64,000 nucleotides of DNA from JBNJGB01 sp051747385. GTDB lineage: Bacteria > Myxococcota_A > UBA9042 > PHBI01 > JACKFB01. The first letter of the stretch is position 1. Every line of letters begins with the position of its first letter. The stretch is from the NCBI GenBank assembly GCA_051747385.1, contig JBNJGB010000009.1, positions 62,001-126,000 of the forward strand, written 5' to 3'. The translations under genes and the position numbers were made by a program. The notes below the pieces were generated by a model. The model did no database searches. It worked only from the letters and a program-made list of their open reading frames with translations, and was not told the origin of the DNA. This document shows positions 18,702 to 29,613 of the stretch, piece after piece.

Positions 18702-20072
18702 CTAGTTCTGGATGCCCAGCGCGCCGTCCACGGCCTCGGCGATGCTGTCCGCGACGCGGGTGCAGAGGTCGTCGTGGTCGCCCTCCACCATCACTCGGCA
18801 CTTGCGCTCGGTGCCCGAGTAGCGGACCAGGACCCGGCCGGAGTCGCCCAGCTTGTCCCGGCCGTCGCGGATGGCCTCGCTCACGCCCGGGATGCTGTCG
18901 AGGGGGGGCTTCTCGCGGACCAGGACGCTCCGCTGGATCTGCGGCACCCGCTGCATGCGGGCCGCGAGCTCGGACAGCGGGCGGCTCGTCTCCCTCATGA
19001 TCGCCAGCACCTGGAGCGCCGTCAGCAGGCCGTCGCCGGTCGTGGTGTGATCCAGCAGCACCAGGTGGCCGCTCTGCTCCCCGCCCAGGGTGAAGCCGCC
19101 GTCGCGCATGCGCTCCACGACGTAGCGATCGCCCACCGCCGTGCGCTCGAGCTTCAGCCCGGCTGCGCGCAGGAGCCGCTCTAGGCCCAGGTTGCTCATG
19201 ACCGTGGCCACGACGGTGCCGTCGCGGAGCACGCCGCGGCGCTTCATGTCCTCGGCGAGGATGCCCATCATGGCGTCCCCGTCGACGACGTGGCCGCGCT
19301 CGTCGCACAGGATGACCCGATCCGCGTCGCCGTCGAGGGCGATGCCCAGGTCCGCGCCCTCCTCGCGTACGACGTCGGCCACCGCCTCGGGGTGCAGGGC
19401 GCCGGAGCCCTCGTTGATGTTCGTGCCGTTCGGGGCGACGCCCAGGGGGACCACGTCGGCGCCCAGCTCGTAGAGGGTCTCGGGAGCGACCTTGTAGGCG
19501 GCGCCGTGGCCGCAGTCGACGACCACCTTCAGGCCCGACAGGGAGAGGTGGCGCGGGAAGGTGCCCTTGAGGAACACCGAGTACCGGCCGGCGGCGTCCT
19601 CGATGCGATAGGCGCGGCCGATGTCCCGGCCGCAGGCGCGGTGCTCGTCCAGGACGCCGTTGGAGATGAGCCGCTCGATCTCGTACTCCACCGCGTCCGG
19701 AAGCTTGAAGCCGTCGGCGGCGAAGAACTTGATGCCGTTGTCGTCGTACGGGTTGTGGGACGCCGAGATGACGATGCCCGCGTCGGCCCGCATGCCCGTC
19801 GTCATGAAGGCGATGCCGGGGGTCGGGAGCACGCCGAGCTGGACGGCGTCGACCCCCATGGAGCACACCCCGGCCTGGAGCGCCGTCTCGAACATGTAGT
19901 TGGACAGGCGCGTGTCCTTGCCGATGACGATCCGCGGGCGGGGGTGCTGTCCCTTGAAGACGTGCGCGATGGCGCGGCCGAGCTGGAGCGCCACCTCCGG
20001 GGTCATCGGGTGCTCGTTGGCGCGACCGCGGATGCCGTCGGTCCCGAACAGCTTGCGCACCTTGGAGCTCAT
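18702..20072 (-). CDS. glmM: Phosphoglucosamine mutase
   Basis: The product is 456 residues and a complete GlmM, converting glucosamine 6-phosphate to glucosamine 1-phosphate for UDP-GlcNAc, peptidoglycan and lipopolysaccharide synthesis. The N-terminus KLFGTDGIRGRANEHPMTPE, catalytic phosphoserine loop VISASHNPYDDNGIKFF, metal-binding LDGDADRVILCDE, sugar-binding GGEQSGHLVLLD and phosphate-binding RYSGTERKCRVM are intact. The ATG at 20072 has GGGGGAGGTG upstream; a longer in-frame start is rejected on this basis. It lies 65 bp after folP, as in the conserved ftsH-folP-glmM order. Confidence 0.97.
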   Translation of the reverse strand: MSSKVRKLFGTDGIRGRANEHPMTPEVALQLGRAIAHVFKGQHPRPRIVIGKDTRLSNYMFETALQAGVCSMGVDAVQLGVLPTPGIAFMTTGMRADAGIVISASHNPYDDNGIKFFAADGFKLPDAVEYEIERLISNGVLDEHRACGRDIGRAYRIEDAAGRYSVFLKGTFPRHLSLSGLKVVVDCGHGAAYKVAPETLYELGADVVPLGVAPNGTNINEGSGALHPEAVADVVREEGADLGIALDGDADRVILCDERGHVVDGDAMMGILAEDMKRRGVLRDGTVVATVMSNLGLERLLRAAGLKLERTAVGDRYVVERMRDGGFTLGGEQSGHLVLLDHTTTGDGLLTALQVLAIMRETSRPLSELAARMQRVPQIQRSVLVREKPPLDSIPGVSEAIRDGRDKLGDSGRVLVRYSGTERKCRVMVEGDHDDLCTRVADSIAEAVDGALGIQN

Positions 20073-20137
20073 CTCGGCACCTCCCCCTTCATGGGTCTTC
20101 CCCAGAATCACCAACGTATGGGGCCGCTCTGCGGCGG

Positions 20138-21016
20138 TCAACGCTCCGGCTGGGAGCGCCCCCGCGCGATGGCGCCGGCGACGATCACCGTGTCGCGGTG
20201 CGCCGCCACGTCGTGGACTCGCACCACGTGGGCCCCCAGGGCGACGGCCGCCGCGACGGATGCGCGGGTGGCGTCGAGCCGCTGGTCCACCGGGCGCCCG
20301 GTCAGCGCCCCCAGGAAGCCCTTGCGGCTCGTCCCGATCAGCACGGGCCGGCCCAGCGCCGCCAGGGCGGGGAGCCCCCGGAGCAGGCGCAGGTTGTGGT
20401 CCACCGTCTTGCCGAAGCCGATCCCCGGGTCCAGCAGGATCTGCCGCGGATCGACCCCGGCGTCCTCGCAGGCCCGGAGGCGCGCCTGCAGGTGGCCCAC
20501 CACGTCGCTCACGACGTCGTCGTAGCGCGGATCGTCCTGCATCACCGCCGGCTCGGCCAGGGTGTGCATGGCCACCGCCGGGGCGCCCGTCTCCGAAAGG
20601 AGGGGCAGCATGGCCGGGTCGAAGCGGAACGCGCTGATGTCGTTGACGAGCGACGCGCCCGCCTCCAGGGCGGCCCGGGCCACCTCCGCCGAGGTGGTGT
20701 CGATGGAGACGGGGACGTCCACCTCGCGCGACAGGGCCTGCAGCACCGGCACCACGCGCCGGATCTGCTCCTCCGCCGGGACCGGCGCGCTGCCCGGCCG
20801 GGTGGACTCGCCGCCCACGTCCAGGATGTCCGCCCCGTCACGGGCGAGGGACACGCCGTGGGCGACCGCCGCCTCGGCGTCGAGGAAGCGGCCGCCGTCG
20901 GAAAACGAGTCGGGCGTGACGTTCACCACGCCCATCATGCGCGTCCGCCCGAAGGTGAGGGGGCGGCCCGACGGCAGGCGCACCGGCGGCGGGGTCGTTC
21001 GGAGCTGCAACACCAT
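20138..21016 (-). CDS. folP: Dihydropteroate synthase
   Basis: The product is 292 residues. FolP joins p-aminobenzoate to 6-hydroxymethyl-dihydropterin pyrophosphate in folate synthesis and is the sulfonamide target. Family motifs are MGVVNVTPDSFSDGGRF, DILDVGGESTRPGS, SIDTTSAEVARAAL, LVNDISAFRFD, LDPGIGFGKT and IGTSRKGFLG. It starts 8 bp after the ftsH stop and is in the same operon. The start ATG at 21016 gives a 25-residue lead before the conserved core; GTG or ATG codons nearer the core exist but lack better ribosome binding sites. Confidence 0.97.
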   Translation of the reverse strand: MVLQLRTTPPPVRLPSGRPLTFGRTRMMGVVNVTPDSFSDGGRFLDAEAAVAHGVSLARDGADILDVGGESTRPGSAPVPAEEQIRRVVPVLQALSREVDVPVSIDTTSAEVARAALEAGASLVNDISAFRFDPAMLPLLSETGAPAVAMHTLAEPAVMQDDPRYDDVVSDVVGHLQARLRACEDAGVDPRQILLDPGIGFGKTVDHNLRLLRGLPALAALGRPVLIGTSRKGFLGALTGRPVDQRLDATRASVAAAVALGAHVVRVHDVAAHRDTVIVAGAIARGRSQPER

Positions 21017-21024
21017 CCGCTCGC

Positions 21025-23358
<2,334 letters not shown>

Positions 23359-23418
23359 CGCGTGAATCCGGAAGGCTGAGCGAAGTTCAGGAGAGTGGCT
23401 CGAAGGTACCGTCTGGGT

Positions 23419-24696
23419 CTACCGCGGGACAACCCGCGGGTCCCGTAGAAGGCGCACCCGCAGGCGCGCCCTCGCTTCGGGGATGGGAGGCGGCGGCGGG
23501 ACGTCGGAGCGCCAGAGGCGCTTGCCGGCGCCGTCCAGCAGCACCCAGCGGGTCTCGGCCGGGGCGCCCGCCGTCGGCATGGGGGCGTCCGGTCCGTCGG
23601 ACGGCTCCGGGCGAAGCCGGAGGGGCCAGACGACCCGCGCGGGGTCGAGCCGGACCTCGTCGCGGGTCGGTTCAGGATGTGTGCTCCCTGCCGCGTGGGG
23701 GGCCTCCTCGATGATGAGCGTCACGTGGCCGTGACGATAAGACCCGGGACCGGGTGCGACAAGGACCTTGCGCGGATCCGGGTCGGCCTCGAGCGTCAGG
23801 CGACCGCGCCGAGCCAGGCCTCGTCGCCCGCTGCCGAGGCTCACGGCGGCTGCGTCGCTGCCCCGGACGAGGTGCTCCGCGAGGTGGGAGACCGCCGCGC
23901 GCGAGGCGCCGGTGCGCCGCTGCTCGCGACGAAGACGCCAACGCACCCAGGCCTCCGCGAGGGCCGGGTCGCTACCCCGGAGATCCGGGGCCTGGCTGTC
24001 GATGCGGTTCATCAAGGCGTCGATGAGCTCCAACTCGGTCCTGGCCTGGTCTGCCACGCGGGACAACGCCTCCTCCACGCGGGGGTTCTCCGTCGCCAGC
24101 AGTGGAAACACGTCCCGGCGGATTCGATTCCGCTGATAGTCTCCGGAGCGGTTCGTGGGATCGTCCGCGAAGGGCTGGTCCAGGCCGCGGGTGGTGCTCC
24201 TGGAGACCGCGAGGAGCGGCCGCACGACGCGGCCCTCGCGCGGCCGGATGCCCGCCAGTCCCTGGAGGCCGGCGCCGCGCACCAGCCGCTGGAGCACCGT
24301 CTCGGCCTGGTCCGTGCGCGTGTGTCCCGTGGCCAGCGCCCCGTCGTCGGGCGTGACCTCGAGGAGCGCCGCGTAGCGTGCGCGGCGGGCGGCGGCCTGG
24401 CGGTTCCCGCGTCGCGGGAGGTCCAGGCGGCGCTCGGTCAGGGGTACGCCGGCGCGCTCGGCGGCCTGCCGGGCGGCCTCCCGCTCTCGCGCCATGTCCC
24501 GGAGGCCGTGGTCCACGAAGGCCACGCCGGCGAGGGGCCAGCGGTCCGAGAGGCGAGCCAGGGCGTCCACCAGGGCGACGGAGTCGGCGCCCCCGCTGCA
24601 CGCGGCCATGACGCGCGTGCCCCGGGGCACCGCGCACGGGCCGTCGAGGGCTTCTCGCACGGCGGAGACCACGTCCCCGGGCGCGGCGCGGCTCAC
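23419..24696 (-). CDS. tilS: tRNA(Ile)-lysidine synthetase
   Basis: The product is 425 residues. TilS attaches lysine to C34 of tRNA-Ile(CAU), changing its decoding from AUG to AUA. The P-loop SGGADS (residues 34-39) of the N-type ATP pyrophosphatase is present. It is followed by AFVDHGLRD, ATGHTRTDQAETVLQRLVRGAG, GIRPREGRVVRPLL and DPTNRSGDYQRNRIRRDVFPLL. The C-terminal part is divergent. Translation is assigned to the GTG at 24696, which overlaps the upstream stop as GTGA. An in-frame ATG far upstream would run through another gene and a MITE and is rejected. ftsH follows 60 bp downstream. Confidence 0.95.
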   Translation of the reverse strand: MSRAAPGDVVSAVREALDGPCAVPRGTRVMAACSGGADSVALVDALARLSDRWPLAGVAFVDHGLRDMAREREAARQAAERAGVPLTERRLDLPRRGNRQAAARRARYAALLEVTPDDGALATGHTRTDQAETVLQRLVRGAGLQGLAGIRPREGRVVRPLLAVSRSTTRGLDQPFADDPTNRSGDYQRNRIRRDVFPLLATENPRVEEALSRVADQARTELELIDALMNRIDSQAPDLRGSDPALAEAWVRWRLRREQRRTGASRAAVSHLAEHLVRGSDAAAVSLGSGRRGLARRGRLTLEADPDPRKVLVAPGPGSYRHGHVTLIIEEAPHAAGSTHPEPTRDEVRLDPARVVWPLRLRPEPSDGPDAPMPTAGAPAETRWVLLDGAGKRLWRSDVPPPPPIPEARARLRVRLLRDPRVVPR

Positions 24697-25400
24697 GGGG
24701 AGCCTTCCGGAGCGCTCCAGGCCGCGTCCTCCGGCGTGCAGAGGCTCCGCTGCTCCGCGCCCGGCACCCTGCGGAAGACCACGCACAGCACCCGGCCCTC
24801 GGCGTCGAGGAGGGCGAGGCCCTCGGCGTCTCTCACCGGGGCATGGCGAAAGCGCCCCAGCGGGTGCGCGACCTTCGGACCGAGGGCCGTGTCCACCAGG
24901 ACCGGCCGCAGCATCTCCCCGTCGGGGCCGCGGACGTTCGGGCGCTCCAGCATCCACGCCCGCCGGTCCTCCTCCAGCGCGTCGGCGGGGGCCCAGCGCA
25001 GGGTGTGGCGCCCCACCAGGGCGTCGGGGTCTTCCACCTCGAGGTGTACGAGGGGCGTGTCGTCGTCCACGTCCTCCGAGGCGACCCGGGCCCGGGTCTC
25101 GCGGCCGTCGCCGAACTCGACCTCCACATCGGTCGCGCGCGCGAGGTGGGAGGCCGGACCGGCCAGCGTCGCGTCGCCTTCGGGCCCCTCCACGAGGACG
25201 GCGTGCGTTTCGAGCCGGGGCCGGAAGTCCGGATCCGAGAGCTTGTCCGCCGGCGGCGAGTAGGTCACGGTAGCGTGCGCGGGCTCCCACCGCTGCGCGA
25301 ACGCCCGGCGGGCCTCCACCTCGACGAGGAGGGCCTCCGGCGCGGCCGTGGAGCCCAGGGCACCCAGCGTGGACAGAAGCAGCGACAGCCAACCGAGCAT
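24693..25400 (-). CDS. Secreted protein with a degenerate trypsin-like (HtrA-type) fold
   Basis: The product is 235 residues with an N-terminal signal peptide (MLGWLSLLLSTLGALGSTA). The middle and end follow the strand pattern of S1C/HtrA proteases. DVEVEFGDGRETRARVASED parallels the DGR-x-x-x-A-x-V-V-x-x-D element of DegP, and GLALLDAEGRVLCVVF sits where DegP has GNSGGPLLDxxGxVVGV. The nucleophile Ser and catalytic His positions are not conserved, so it is probably a pseudoprotease or binding protein. This assignment is inference from motif pattern. The stop overlaps the tilS start by 4 bp, so it is first gene of the tilS-ftsH-folP operon. There is no good ribosome binding site; a -10 like box lies 7 nt before the ATG. 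Confidence 0.7.
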   Translation of the reverse strand: MLGWLSLLLSTLGALGSTAAPEALLVEVEARRAFAQRWEPAHATVTYSPPADKLSDPDFRPRLETHAVLVEGPEGDATLAGPASHLARATDVEVEFGDGRETRARVASEDVDDDTPLVHLEVEDPDALVGRHTLRWAPADALEEDRRAWMLERPNVRGPDGEMLRPVLVDTALGPKVAHPLGRFRHAPVRDAEGLALLDAEGRVLCVVFRRVPGAEQRSLCTPEDAAWSAPEGSP

Positions 25401-25407
25401 GGACCGC

Positions 25408-25436
25408 ACGATACCCCGCGATCCCCGGCGTTTGAA
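25408..25436 (-). promoter_or_regulatory. Candidate promoter for a leaderless mRNA of the 24693-25400 gene
   Basis: On the minus strand, TTCAAA (25436-25431) is followed after 17 bp by TATCGT (25413-25408). The -10 box ends 7 nt before the ATG at 25400, so transcription would begin at or next to the start codon. This fits the lack of a Shine-Dalgarno sequence. Confidence 0.42.
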
Positions 25437-25455
25437 AGAAAGGGCTGGGGTGGTC

Positions 25456-25620
25456 CCAAGGGAATCGCGAAGTCGGAGAAGCGTGGGCAACGCGGCGGTA
25501 CGGCGCCCGGCGCCGGAATGCACTCGCTCGGAAACGATGGGTTTTGCGCGTCTGAGAGCAGTCAAGGGCATGGGCACCGACAAGGGCAAGGGAGGGCGGT
25601 CGACTTTGCGACCGCCCTGG
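25456..25620 (+). mobile_element. MITE-like element, copy 2 (165 bp)
   Basis: The ends match as inverted repeats at about 15 of 20 positions (CCAAGGGAATCGCGAAGTCG against the reverse complement of CGACTTTGCGACCGCCCTGG). A perfect 8-bp duplication GGGTGGTC flanks it (25448-25455, 25621-25628). The interior is closely similar to copy 1, including GGCGGTACGGCGCCCGGCGC and CTCGGAAACGATG. It is non-coding. Confidence 0.8.
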
Positions 25621-25763
25621 GGGTGGTCCGCGTCGCCCCCCGGGGGCGGTCCTGCTGAGGGGGCGAACGCCCGACGGGTGGGGGTTCGAAGTTGGAAACC
25701 GCCTTCCACGTCCGCGCGTGTGCTGGTACGGGTGGCGGCGGTCACACAGTCGAAGAGGTCCCG

Positions 25764-28700
25764 ATGAGGCGAGCGTCATGGCAAGGATGGGTCGTGTGCA
25801 CGGCCCTGCTCCTCGCGTCCTGTAGCGACGGCGGCGGGTTCGATCTGGGTCCGGAGGCGCAGGTGGACGTCGCGCCGCCCGTGGTCGTGTTCGGCGACGT
25901 GCCGCGCGGAGGAGAGGCCCTGCGCTACGTGACCATCCGTCACGTGGGGACGAACGGAGTCGTGGAGCTGGACCCGGTCGAGCTGGACACCGAGTCGGCC
26001 GACCTGACCGTCGCCCACGTCGAGAAGTCGAGCCTGGCGCCCGGCGAGGAGACCCGCATCCAGATCCTCTATCACTCCGGGGACGACGCCCCGGACGAGG
26101 GACGGCTCGTGGTGGGGCTGAACATCGGCGCCGTGCCCGAGGTGGTGGTGCCCGTGAGCACGCCCGGCCAGCGCGGCAAGCTGGTGGCCCGACCGGCGAC
26201 GGTGGACTTCGGGGTCGTGCAGGCCGGCGCGCCCAAGACCGTCGACGTGGTGGTCTCCAACATCGGGACGGCGCCCGCCACGTTCACCGGCGCGGACTTC
26301 CCCGGCGACGATGACGAAGACTTCTCCACGAGCCTGCCCACGGGGACGGTCATCGACGCGGGGGCCGAGGTGACGCTCCCGCTGACGTACTCTCCGTCGG
26401 GGGGGGACAGCGACGACGCGGAGGTCGTCGTCCGGACGGACCGGGACGACGTGACCCTGGACATCCCCGTGGAGGGCGAGGAGCAGACCCCGCGGCTGGT
26501 CGTCGAGCCCAACACCGTGCAGTTCGGCTGGGTGGAGCCCGGCGGGCAGCGCGAGATCACCGTCAAGATGCGCAACGAGGGCAACGCCGACCTGACCATC
26601 ACCGAGGCGACGCTCGAGGACGCCGAGGACGGGGTCGACCTGCTCACGGGCGGCTTCGAAACCCCGGTGACCCTGGAGCCGGGCGACGTCGAGAAGATCG
26701 CCGCCTGGTTCCACCCGGTGGAGGAGCTCCCCATGGGCGGGGACCCCATCGCCGACCTCGTCATCCGGTCCACGGACGCCGCGCACGATCCCATGGTCGT
26801 GCCCTTGTTCGGCGCCGCCGGCGTGCCCGACATCAGCGTCAACCCGCCGGACGTGGTGGACTTCGGCTTCGTGGCGGAGGGCTTCTCGGCCAGGCGCACG
26901 GTCACGGTCATCAACATCGGCGACGAGGCGGTCACCGTCGAGGACGCCGCGTTCGCGGAGCAGACCTCCGAGGAGTTCGGCCTCGGCAACGCGGACGAGC
27001 TCCCGGCCGAGCTGAACCCGGGCGAGTCGGTCACGCTGGATCTCCGGTTCGAGAACACGGGGGGCGACAAGGGCACCGAGTCCGCGCGCTTCTTCCTGTA
27101 CACGACCGACAAGCTGGTGCCCGAGTATCCGCTGGACGTGGTGGCCCGCCGGGCCGAGCGGTCCACGTGCGAGCCCGCCTTCGTCCCGGACGTCCTCTCC
27201 ATGGGCGCGAAGCGGGCCGGGACCACGGCCGAGGACACGATCCAGGTGGTGAACTTCGGCTCGGGGGAGTGCGAGTACCGGGACTGGGATCTCGTCGGGT
27301 GCAACAAGCTCCAGATGGGCGCACGCCACCGCTATGACTGCGACCCGCAGCAGCCGGGGACGGCGTTCTCGGTGTCGTCCGAGCCGCCCCCGGGCACCAT
27401 CCTCGGCCCGGGCGAGTCCCTGAGCTTCGGCGTCCGCTTCGACGCCCCGCCGATCTTCAACGAGGAGCTGGGCCGGGATCAGTACTTCGCGCGGCTGGCC
27501 CTGTTCATGCACGACCCGAACCTCGACATGCCGGTGTTCGTGGCGCCCGAGGGCGGCTGGATGAAGGGCATCAACCTGCGGGCGGAGAGCGCGCTGCCCA
27601 TCGTGGACGTGGACCCGCCGCAGCTCGAGTTCGGGCTGGTGCGCCGCGAGTGCGCCAGCCACAACCGGAACGTGACCATCAGCAACCTGGGCCCGATGGA
27701 GGCGCAGGTCCTCGACGTGGAGGCGGAGGGCTGCGGCGACGACGTGGTCATCACGAACCTGCCGCCCCTGCCGTTCACGGTGGACGGCTTCGAGCAGTTC
27801 GCCCTCGAGCTGGTGATGGTGCCCAAGACCCCGGAGGACATCGGCTGCAAGCTCTTCGTGGAGACGGACGCGGCGAACCTGCCCGTCGCGGAGGTCTCGT
27901 TGACGGGCGGCGTCATCGACGACGAGCACCAGATCGACGAGTTCCAGCAGGTCCCGACGCCGAAGGTGGACGTGCTCTTCGTGGTGGACGACTCGGGCTC
28001 CATGACCGACGAGCAGCTCCTCCTCAAGCAGGAGCTCCCCAAGCTCGTGGACATCGCCATGGACTGGGGCCAGGACTATCACCTGGGCGTCACCACCACC
28101 GACACGCTGCTCAAGGTGGGCCGCCTCCAGGGCTCCCCGCCGTACGTCACGCCCGAGACCGAGGACGCCGCCGAGGTCTTCGCCGAACATCTCCTCGTGG
28201 GCATCAACGGCTACTACGAGGAGATGGGCCTGGAGGGCGCCTGGCTCGCCCTGTCCGGCGTGAACATGGCCTCCACGGACATCGCGTGCGTCGACGCGCC
28301 GAACGCGTGCCCGTCGGGCTTCCGCTGCGTCGACGGCAAGTGCCGCGGCCCCAACTGGGGCTTCGTGCGGGACGACGCCGACCTCGTCATCATCATCGTC
28401 AGCGACGAGGAGGACGAGAGCCCCGAGGCCGTGGACTGGTACCTGGACCACTTCACCGCGCTCAAGGAGCCCCAGTCCGGCTTCGGCGTGAAGGTCCACG
28501 GCATCGTGACGCCGGCCTGGGGCTGCCCGGGCTACGGCACGACGGGCTATCGGTACATCAACCTCGTGGAGCAGTTCCACGGCCACATCGCCAGCATCTG
28601 CGCTACGGACTTCGGCGCGGAGTTCGAGGCGGTGGGGCAGAAGACGTTCGGCCTCAAGGACCAGTTCCACCCGAGCCTGCCCGTGGACCAGCAGACGCTG

Positions 28701-28862
28701 GAGGTCCGCGTGAACGGCGAGCCCTGCGCCGAGGGGGACGGCTGGGTCTGGAGCGACGACACCAACGCGGTGATCTTCCTCGAGGACGGCGCCTGCTATC
28801 CGCCGTTCGAGTCCGACATCGAGGTGGAGTACGACGTCCTCTGCAAGGAGCCTCCCGAGTAG
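25764..28862 (+). CDS. ASH-repeat lipoprotein with a C-terminal VWA-like domain
   Basis: The product is 1032 residues from the ATG at 25764, which follows GAAGAGG and gives a lipoprotein signal ending LLASC. Five or more immunoglobulin-like ASH (HYDIN-type) repeats are visible by their VDFGxVxxG starts and NxG ends, at about residues 38, 145, 250, 365 and 620. From about 733 a von Willebrand A-like domain begins (KVDVLFVVDDSGSM, MIDAS pattern DxSxS). It includes VIIIVSDEEDES and a small cysteine cluster CVDAPNACPSGFRCVDGKC. Proteins of this layout are exported and are thought to bind metal ions or partners at the cell surface. No enzymatic motif is visible. The downstream gene overlaps its stop codon. 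Confidence 0.85.
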   Translation: MRRASWQGWVVCTALLLASCSDGGGFDLGPEAQVDVAPPVVVFGDVPRGGEALRYVTIRHVGTNGVVELDPVELDTESADLTVAHVEKSSLAPGEETRIQILYHSGDDAPDEGRLVVGLNIGAVPEVVVPVSTPGQRGKLVARPATVDFGVVQAGAPKTVDVVVSNIGTAPATFTGADFPGDDDEDFSTSLPTGTVIDAGAEVTLPLTYSPSGGDSDDAEVVVRTDRDDVTLDIPVEGEEQTPRLVVEPNTVQFGWVEPGGQREITVKMRNEGNADLTITEATLEDAEDGVDLLTGGFETPVTLEPGDVEKIAAWFHPVEELPMGGDPIADLVIRSTDAAHDPMVVPLFGAAGVPDISVNPPDVVDFGFVAEGFSARRTVTVINIGDEAVTVEDAAFAEQTSEEFGLGNADELPAELNPGESVTLDLRFENTGGDKGTESARFFLYTTDKLVPEYPLDVVARRAERSTCEPAFVPDVLSMGAKRAGTTAEDTIQVVNFGSGECEYRDWDLVGCNKLQMGARHRYDCDPQQPGTAFSVSSEPPPGTILGPGESLSFGVRFDAPPIFNEELGRDQYFARLALFMHDPNLDMPVFVAPEGGWMKGINLRAESALPIVDVDPPQLEFGLVRRECASHNRNVTISNLGPMEAQVLDVEAEGCGDDVVITNLPPLPFTVDGFEQFALELVMVPKTPEDIGCKLFVETDAANLPVAEVSLTGGVIDDEHQIDEFQQVPTPKVDVLFVVDDSGSMTDEQLLLKQELPKLVDIAMDWGQDYHLGVTTTDTLLKVGRLQGSPPYVTPETEDAAEVFAEHLLVGINGYYEEMGLEGAWLALSGVNMASTDIACVDAPNACPSGFRCVDGKCRGPNWGFVRDDADLVIIIVSDEEDESPEAVDWYLDHFTALKEPQSGFGVKVHGIVTPAWGCPGYGTTGYRYINLVEQFHGHIASICATDFGAEFEAVGQKTFGLKDQFHPSLPVDQQTLEVRVNGEPCAEGDGWVWSDDTNAVIFLEDGACYPPFESDIEVEYDVLCKEPPE

Positions 28863-29599
28863 TGCTGGCGGTCGCCTTCGGCCTGTTCGTGCTGGGCTCC
28901 CTGCTCGTGTCGGGGCTGCTCTTCTTCGAGGTCCTGCCGGCCAGCCCGGCGGTCCTCGGGGTGATCGGAGGCGTCCACGCGCTGTTCGGGTTCGCCTTCC
29001 TGCGGGCCTACCTGCGGTACCGGGCCGTGCACCGCCTGGTCCACGAAGGCCAGGGAGAGCTGTTCGAGCTCGCGAGCGCCCACCGCATCGCGCGGGAGCG
29101 CTTCCGGGGCCTGCGGGCCCACTTCCGCCTGCGCCGGGTGGAGGGGCTGGCCCTGGCCGGGCTGGGGCGGGAGGCCCTGGCGGCGGCCGAGGAGCTCCGC
29201 GCCCACGTGGACTCCAAGGGCACGTTCCGGCTGGACGCGCTGGCGGCCGAGGCGGAGGCCAACCTCCTGATGGACAGGCCCTGGTGGGCCGAGCAGGTCC
29301 TCGCGGAGGCCGACGAGGAGCAGGCCGCCGCGCGCCACCCGGGGCTCGTCGCCGTCCGATCGCGCCTGGCCTGGTTGCGTGGGGATCCGGACACGGCCAG
29401 CGAGGGGCTGAGCGGGGTCCGGCGCGCCGGCTCGTTCCCCCTCACCGCGGCCGTCCGCGCGCGGAACCTCTGCTGGTACGCCCAGGCCCTCCGGGACGCC
29501 GGCCGTCGCGAGGAGGCCGGTTGCGCTTTCCGCCGGGCCGCCCGGACCGCCCCGCGCAGCTACTGGGGCCGCCTGGCCGCCCGGGAGGGCCGGCCGTAG
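28862..29599 (+). CDS. Membrane-anchored helical-repeat (TPR-like) protein
   Basis: The product is 245 residues, starting at the GTG at 28862 that shares its first base with the TAG stop of the lipoprotein gene (TAGTG). AGGAG lies about 14 nt upstream inside that gene. Two hydrophobic helices (residues about 1-22 and 28-50) anchor it. The remainder is Ala/Arg/Leu-rich with repeated amphipathic helices (EGLALAGLGREALAAAEEL, AEANLLMDRPWWAEQVLAEA, ARNLCWYAQALRDAGRREEA) typical of tetratricopeptide folds. Overlap with the ASH/VWA gene implies coupled translation and a possible inner-membrane partner for it. No specific function can be assigned. Confidence 0.75.
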   Translation: MLAVAFGLFVLGSLLVSGLLFFEVLPASPAVLGVIGGVHALFGFAFLRAYLRYRAVHRLVHEGQGELFELASAHRIARERFRGLRAHFRLRRVEGLALAGLGREALAAAEELRAHVDSKGTFRLDALAAEAEANLLMDRPWWAEQVLAEADEEQAAARHPGLVAVRSRLAWLRGDPDTASEGLSGVRRAGSFPLTAAVRARNLCWYAQALRDAGRREEAGCAFRRAARTAPRSYWGRLAAREGRP

Positions 29600-29613
29600 C
29601 GCGGGTGGGAAGC

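Larger units (their letters stand above)
25401..25763. other. Divergent intergenic region carrying MITE copy 2
   Basis: This 363-bp gap separates divergent genes. It contains the candidate minus-strand promoter at 25408-25436, the MITE at 25456-25620 and about 135 bp of leader before the plus-strand lipoprotein gene. The sequence GGCGGTCCTGCT at about 25646 recurs at 34469 and 47593. Confidence 0.7.

Noticed and set aside
23419..25779. Long in-frame upstream extension of tilS to 25779
   Set aside because: It runs through the 24693 gene, the MITE and an intergenic region. The GTG at 24696 gives a normal TilS N-terminus with the SGGADS loop at residue 34.
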